Shown in pieces: positions 5,969 through 6,248 of a stretch of DNA of 6,248 nt (within the stretch, counting starts at the first letter, position 1; each line of letters opens with the position of its first letter). Position numbers and translations under genes: made by a program. This DNA comes from Bacteroidota bacterium (lineage in GTDB: Bacteria > Bacteroidota > Bacteroidia > UBA8524). The DNA is taken from assembly GCA_003531115.1 (NCBI GenBank), contig DQHT01000095.1:1-6248 (forward strand), given 5' to 3'. Below the pieces are notes generated by a model. The model was not told where the DNA came from and made no database searches. It worked only from the letters and a program-made list of their open reading frames with translations.

Positions 5969-6248
5969 ATGGCAAATACACGCCTGGAACAGGTAATGAC
6001 CCTTTTAAAGGCGGAACCGGATGACGCTTTTTTGAACCATGCTTTAGCGATGGAATATATAGCAGCCGGCGAGGACAAGCGCGCGATCGTGGTCATGGAA
6101 CACCTCTTAGAAGTGCATGGCGACCATACCGGCACCTATTACCACCTCGGTCATGCCTACCTGAGGATGGGCAACAAGGAAGCAGCCTTGATGGTATGGG
6201 AAAAAGGCATCATCACCTGCAAACTTCTCAAAAAACAACACCACCTCG
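5969..6248 (+). CDS. Small TPR-repeat protein, 5' part (3' end outside window)
   Basis: From ATG 5969 the frame stays open to the right edge for 93 codons. There is no signal peptide, so the protein should be cytoplasmic. Two tetratricopeptide repeats can be read. The first covers about residues 19-52 (DAFLNHALAMEYIAAGEDKR onward, with A25, A27, Y30 and A39). The second covers about 53-86 (TGTYYHLGHAYLRMGNKEAA onward, with L60, G61, Y64, A72 and W77 at consensus spacing). TPRs are protein-binding scaffolds, so no reaction is implied. Proteins of this kind in Bacteroidota are, from memory, about 100-120 aa, so only a short tail is probably missing. The start follows an A-rich stretch (AATAAAAA) and has no Shine-Dalgarno site. 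It is transcribed away from the etf operon; a shared function is not shown by the sequence. Confidence 0.85.
   Translation, partial: MANTRLEQVMTLLKAEPDDAFLNHALAMEYIAAGEDKRAIVVMEHLLEVHGDHTGTYYHLGHAYLRMGNKEAALMVWEKGIITCKLLKKQHHL

Noticed and set aside
5944..6135. Minus-strand open frame of 63 codons at the right end
   Set aside because: Antisense to the TPR gene and reaching into the divergent intergenic region; Ser/Arg-rich with no family resemblance.
1..6248. A novel defence, mobile or RNA-based system
   Set aside because: I saw no direct-repeat array, transposase, integrase, toxin-antitoxin pair, reverse transcriptase or structured noncoding stretch; almost all of the window is taken up by recognisable genes.

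Overview
The window looks like a chromosomal segment from a member of the Bacteroidota. The main reasons are an S46 dipeptidyl-peptidase, an ETF alpha subunit with a Lys-Pro-Val motif where the classical protein has Ser-Arg, a bifunctional-nuclease (BFN) protein directly behind etfA, a secreted protein opening with a repetitive Ser/Gly/Asn-rich module typical of Bacteroidota exported proteins, and A-rich gene starts without clear Shine-Dalgarno sites. The class cannot be fixed from the sequence alone. Saprospiria, Chitinophagia or Sphingobacteriia all fit.

Layout from left to right. Positions 1-451 hold the 5' part of a minus-strand gene for an exported protein; its 3' end is outside the window. 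Positions 481-504 are a perfect hairpin with flanking A and T runs, an intrinsic terminator. Positions 569-5902 hold five tightly packed minus-strand genes, transcribed in the order etfB, etfA, BFN-UVR protein, class IV aminotransferase, S46 dipeptidyl-peptidase. The gaps are 27, 1, 40 and -8 nt, so this is very probably one operon that starts near 5930 and ends at the 481-504 hairpin. Positions 5903-5968 are a short divergent intergenic region. From 5969 a plus-strand gene for a small TPR protein runs off the right edge.

How the genes may work together: EtfAB forms the FAD/AMP heterodimer that takes electrons from acyl-CoA dehydrogenases and related enzymes. The peptidase carries the full catalytic triad plus the Arg that in DPP11 selects Asp/Glu at P1, so it should release acidic dipeptides in the periplasm. 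The aminotransferase resembles 4-amino-4-deoxychorismate lyase (folate) and branched-chain aminotransferases. The BFN-UVR protein is a putative nuclease. No single pathway obviously joins all five; the most notable context signal is the very close etfA-BFN coupling.

I found no mobile element, CRISPR array, RNA gene or clear new system. The points worth a second look are the acidic specificity of the peptidase, the etfA-BFN link, the terminator placed only 30 nt before a start codon, the Lys in ETF alpha, and an inverted repeat before etfB.
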